From the NCBI GenBank assembly GCA_003251955.1, contig QKDV01000274.1:1-15313 (forward strand): DNA of 15,313 nucleotides, read 5' to 3'. Position 1 is the stretch's first letter. Each line of letters starts with the position of its first letter. Below the pieces are notes generated by a model, which was not told where the DNA came from, searched no databases, and worked only from the letters and a program-made list of their open reading frames with translations. Below, piece after piece: positions 13,357 to 15,313 of this stretch. Source of the DNA: Methanospirillum hungatei (lineage in GTDB: Archaea; Halobacteriota; Methanomicrobia; Methanomicrobiales; Methanospirillaceae). Both the position numbers and the translations under genes were made by a program.

Positions 13357-15313
13357 TCAGCCAGATGACATAGCACTCATCGGAATAACCCCACCCTGAT
13401 CACCCTGATTCAGTTGGGCGATGACGTAGGCAGTTCTTCCTTCCATCACATTGACCTGTTGCTCAAAGGGTAGATATCCGGCAAGTTCAACCCGCACGGT
13501 GTGAACACCGGGCTTGACCTGCGAGAGAGTTATCGGCGTGTTTCCCTGTGCTACACCATCCAGGAACGCAAGCCCGTTTGATGGTAGTGATGAGATCATC
13601 ACGTACCCATACTGCGGCGTCCACCAGGATGGATAGAGGGCAGCGGTCACGTAAGTAACACTACCGCCTCCAATGACATTCACCTGCTGGTTCCAGTCAA
13701 GGTAATTTGGAGAGGTTACTTTGAGTGAATGGAGCCCAGGCTGAACGTCTGCAAGCCAGATTGGACCATTACCGGCGAGGTTTCCATCCACATACACTGA
13801 CGACCCTGCCGGGTATGTGTAGATACTTAGTATGCCGTTGTTGGTCGGCTTGATCTTCATATCTGCAATAACCTCAATCTCCTTCCCTGCCGGAACGGAA
13901 ATGTCCCGGACATAATCAGTGAAACCAGGTTTTGTGATCTTAAGTTGGTTGATTCCACCCGGTAAATTCCCAATTCTGAATGTCTGCAGGAACCGGGTTT
14001 CACCCTGAAGCTGATTATTCAGATATACCTGTGATCTGTCAGGGGCATAGGTGATCTTCACCAACCCTCCAGGACCAGCCTGTGAGGCAGAGATGTAACC
14101 TGACTTGGTTACTGAGTTTGTAGACAGGGTATTACTTGCCGTCAGTTTGACCGTGTACATTCCTGGGTTCCGGTATACATGGGACGGATTAGCCATCATG
14201 TCAGTTCCACCATCACCAAAGTCCCAGGCCCACATAGTTGGACCACCAATTGACCGGTCGCTGAACTGGACGGTCAGTGGCACACTCCCCGCAGTTGGTG
14301 AACCGCTGAAGTCAGCAATTATTGAACCTGACTGCAAGACCGTGATGTAACCTTCGCGGGTCTTAGTACTTACTCCACCGGTCTGACTGCTTGCTGTCAA
14401 TTTGACTGTGTAGATACCAGGAGCAGTGTACGTGTGTGTCGGGTTCGCAATGTTGTTGCAACTGTCACCAGCACAGGACGCATCCATAGGGATGACGCCA
14501 TCGCCGAAGTCCCAGATCCACATCGTCGGACCTCCGGTGGACTTGTCAGTGAACTTGACAGTCAGAGGGGCACCACCGCTCGTAGGGGTTCCTTCAAAGT
14601 CTGCAACAACTCCACCTGACTGCGAGACTGTAATGTATCCTTCTTTGGTCTTTGTACTTACTCCACCGGTCTGACTGCTTGCTGTCAGTTTGACTGTGTA
14701 AACACCCGGGGCGGTGTATGTGTGAGTCGGGTTTGCAATGTTGTTGCAACTGTCACCAGCACATGTCGCATCCATAGGGATGACGCCATCGCCGAAGTCC
14801 CAGATCCACATAGTCGGGCCGCCGGTGGACTTGTCAGTGAACTTGACAGTCAGAGGAGCGGTGCCACTCGTTGGAGTTCCTTCAAAGTCTGCAACAATTC
14901 CACTGGGGCTCCCATCCACAAGGATATAGTTCTCGCGTTTCATCGTGTGGCTTCCACCACTGTTGGAGACCGTGAGCGTCACGGTATAACTTCCTGGTCC
15001 GGTGAATATATGCGACGGATTTGCCTCATTTGATGTGGTAGCGTCACCAAAATCCCAATAATAGGTGGTTGGTGGTCCAATAGAGAGATCAGTGAACTGT
15101 ACCGTCAGAGGGGCTGAACCTGAAACAGGAGTTGCCTCAAACATGGCAACCGGTGGGGGTATGTCACCAGTAACTGCAATAAAGTCCTTTTCAGTCTTTG
15201 TATCAGTTCCCTGCTGGTTTGAAGAAGTCAGTTTGACTGTGTACACTCCGGCCTGCTGATAGGTATGAGAAGGAGATGCAATCGAGTCATTTGTACCGTC
15301 ACCAAAGTCCCAG
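13357..15313 (-). CDS. PKD-domain and PEGA-domain surface protein (C-terminal part)
   Basis: The reading frame stays open through the right edge. Upstream codons encode another PKD core (WDFGDG) at about 15312-15295, so the gene is 5'-partial and the internal GTG at 15246 is not its start. At least 651 residues are visible. PKD domains are Ig-like folds typical of archaeal cell-surface and secreted proteins. Here are one partial and four complete ones, each with a WDFGD core, an NPSH/NPTH motif and a YTVKLT or YTVTLT strand. Three PEGA domains follow (about 14065-13855, 13845-13640, 13620-13410), recognisable by SSVYVDGNLAG, PGLHSLKV and PGVHTVRVELAGY. PEGA domains are small beta folds also found on surface proteins. 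The chain ends in a short polar tail without a membrane anchor, so it is probably a secreted or S-layer-associated protein whose signal peptide lies outside the window. Its partner or ligand is unknown. Confidence 0.9.
   Translation of the reverse strand, partial: WDFGDGTNDSIASPSHTYQQAGVYTVKLTSSNQQGTDTKTEKDFIAVTGDIPPPVAMFEATPVSGSAPLTVQFTDLSIGPPTTYYWDFGDATTSNEANPSHIFTGPGSYTVTLTVSNSGGSHTMKRENYILVDGSPSGIVADFEGTPTSGTAPLTVKFTDKSTGGPTMWIWDFGDGVIPMDATCAGDSCNNIANPTHTYTAPGVYTVKLTASSQTGGVSTKTKEGYITVSQSGGVVADFEGTPTSGGAPLTVKFTDKSTGGPTMWIWDFGDGVIPMDASCAGDSCNNIANPTHTYTAPGIYTVKLTASSQTGGVSTKTREGYITVLQSGSIIADFSGSPTAGSVPLTVQFSDRSIGGPTMWAWDFGDGGTDMMANPSHVYRNPGMYTVKLTASNTLSTNSVTKSGYISASQAGPGGLVKITYAPDRSQVYLNNQLQGETRFLQTFRIGNLPGGINQLKITKPGFTDYVRDISVPAGKEIEVIADMKIKPTNNGILSIYTYPAGSSVYVDGNLAGNGPIWLADVQPGLHSLKVTSPNYLDWNQQVNVIGGGSVTYVTAALYPSWWTPQYGYVMISSLPSNGLAFLDGVAQGNTPITLSQVKPGVHTVRVELAGYLPFEQQVNVMEGRTAYVIAQLNQGDQGGVIPMSAMSSG
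14317..14892 (-). repeat. Two-copy tandem 288-bp repeat encoding cysteine-bearing PKD domains
   Basis: Two adjacent units of exactly 288 bp (14892-14605 and 14604-14317), 96 codons each, encode nearly the same PKD domain starting ADFEGTPTSG. By eye about nine bases in ten match, and long runs are identical. Each unit carries the same insertion after WDFGDG, reading VIPMDATCAGDSCNN or VIPMDASCAGDSCNN. The two cysteines in CAGDSC are absent from the other PKD domains here. The flanking PKD domains lack the insertion and are much more diverged, so the pair looks like a recent internal duplication or a product of gene conversion. Confidence 0.93.

Noticed and set aside
15244..15246. GTG at 15246 as the start of the PKD/PEGA protein
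   Set aside because: It falls inside a PKD domain. The frame is open upstream to the window edge and encodes the WDFGDG core of that same domain.
14105..15259. Several plus-strand open frames across the PKD gene, some near-duplicates of each other
   Set aside because: They are antisense shadows of the PKD frame. The duplicates arise from the 288-bp tandem repeat, and they show no family motifs.
1..15313. CRISPR arrays, transposons, phage genes or toxin-antitoxin pairs
   Set aside because: No short spaced direct repeats, transposase motifs, terminal inverted repeats or small paired ORFs with ribosome-binding sites were seen on either strand.

Overview
The window looks like chromosomal DNA from a methanogenic archaeon, most likely one of the Methanomicrobiales (Methanospirillum-like). 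The order-level placement is inferred from gene content and was not tested by any search. The archaeal signs are AT-rich box A promoters about 25-30 bases before likely transcript starts, tRNA genes with no encoded CCA, an archaeal UDP-sugar pathway built from GlmS, GlmM and fused nucleotidyltransferase/left-handed-beta-helix proteins, a minimal SufB-type scaffold, a DUF2079 membrane protein, and a PKD/PEGA surface protein.

All protein genes are on the minus strand, so transcription runs from high to low coordinates. Only the two tRNA genes are on the plus strand. No gap between genes exceeds about 115 bases. At the right end (13357-15313) is the C-terminal part of a large surface protein made of PKD domains followed by three PEGA domains. 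Two of its PKD units form a near-identical 288-bp tandem repeat. Next is an AT-rich gene for a polytopic DUF2079 membrane protein (11778-13244), which converges on a tRNA-Gly(UCC)/tRNA-Val(CAC) pair (11602-11754). A HAD phosphatase gene (10726-11508) is transcribed divergently from the tRNAs.

The centre holds a SufB-like Fe-S scaffold gene and a protein-L-isoaspartate methyltransferase gene 3 bases apart (8848-10611), followed by an unrecognised 202-residue protein (8178-8786).

From 8149 down to 533 is a tightly packed amino-sugar and glycan cluster: glmM, two paralogous sugar-1-phosphate nucleotidyltransferases, glmS and two family-4-type glycosyltransferases. Genes here overlap or sit 1-28 bases apart. 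Together they can account for fructose-6-phosphate to UDP-GlcNAc plus transfer of sugars to a glycan. After a 55-base gap with its own strong TATA box comes the start of a GDP-mannose 4,6-dehydratase/epimerase-type gene that runs off the left edge. This suggests a larger surface-glycan or glycoprotein locus.

I found no CRISPR array, transposase, phage gene or obvious defence system. The points most worth a second look are the two unequal nucleotidyltransferases (only one keeps the acetyltransferase residues), a C-A mismatch in the tRNA-Val acceptor stem, the cysteine-bearing PKD tandem repeat, and the uncharacterised protein beside the glm operon.
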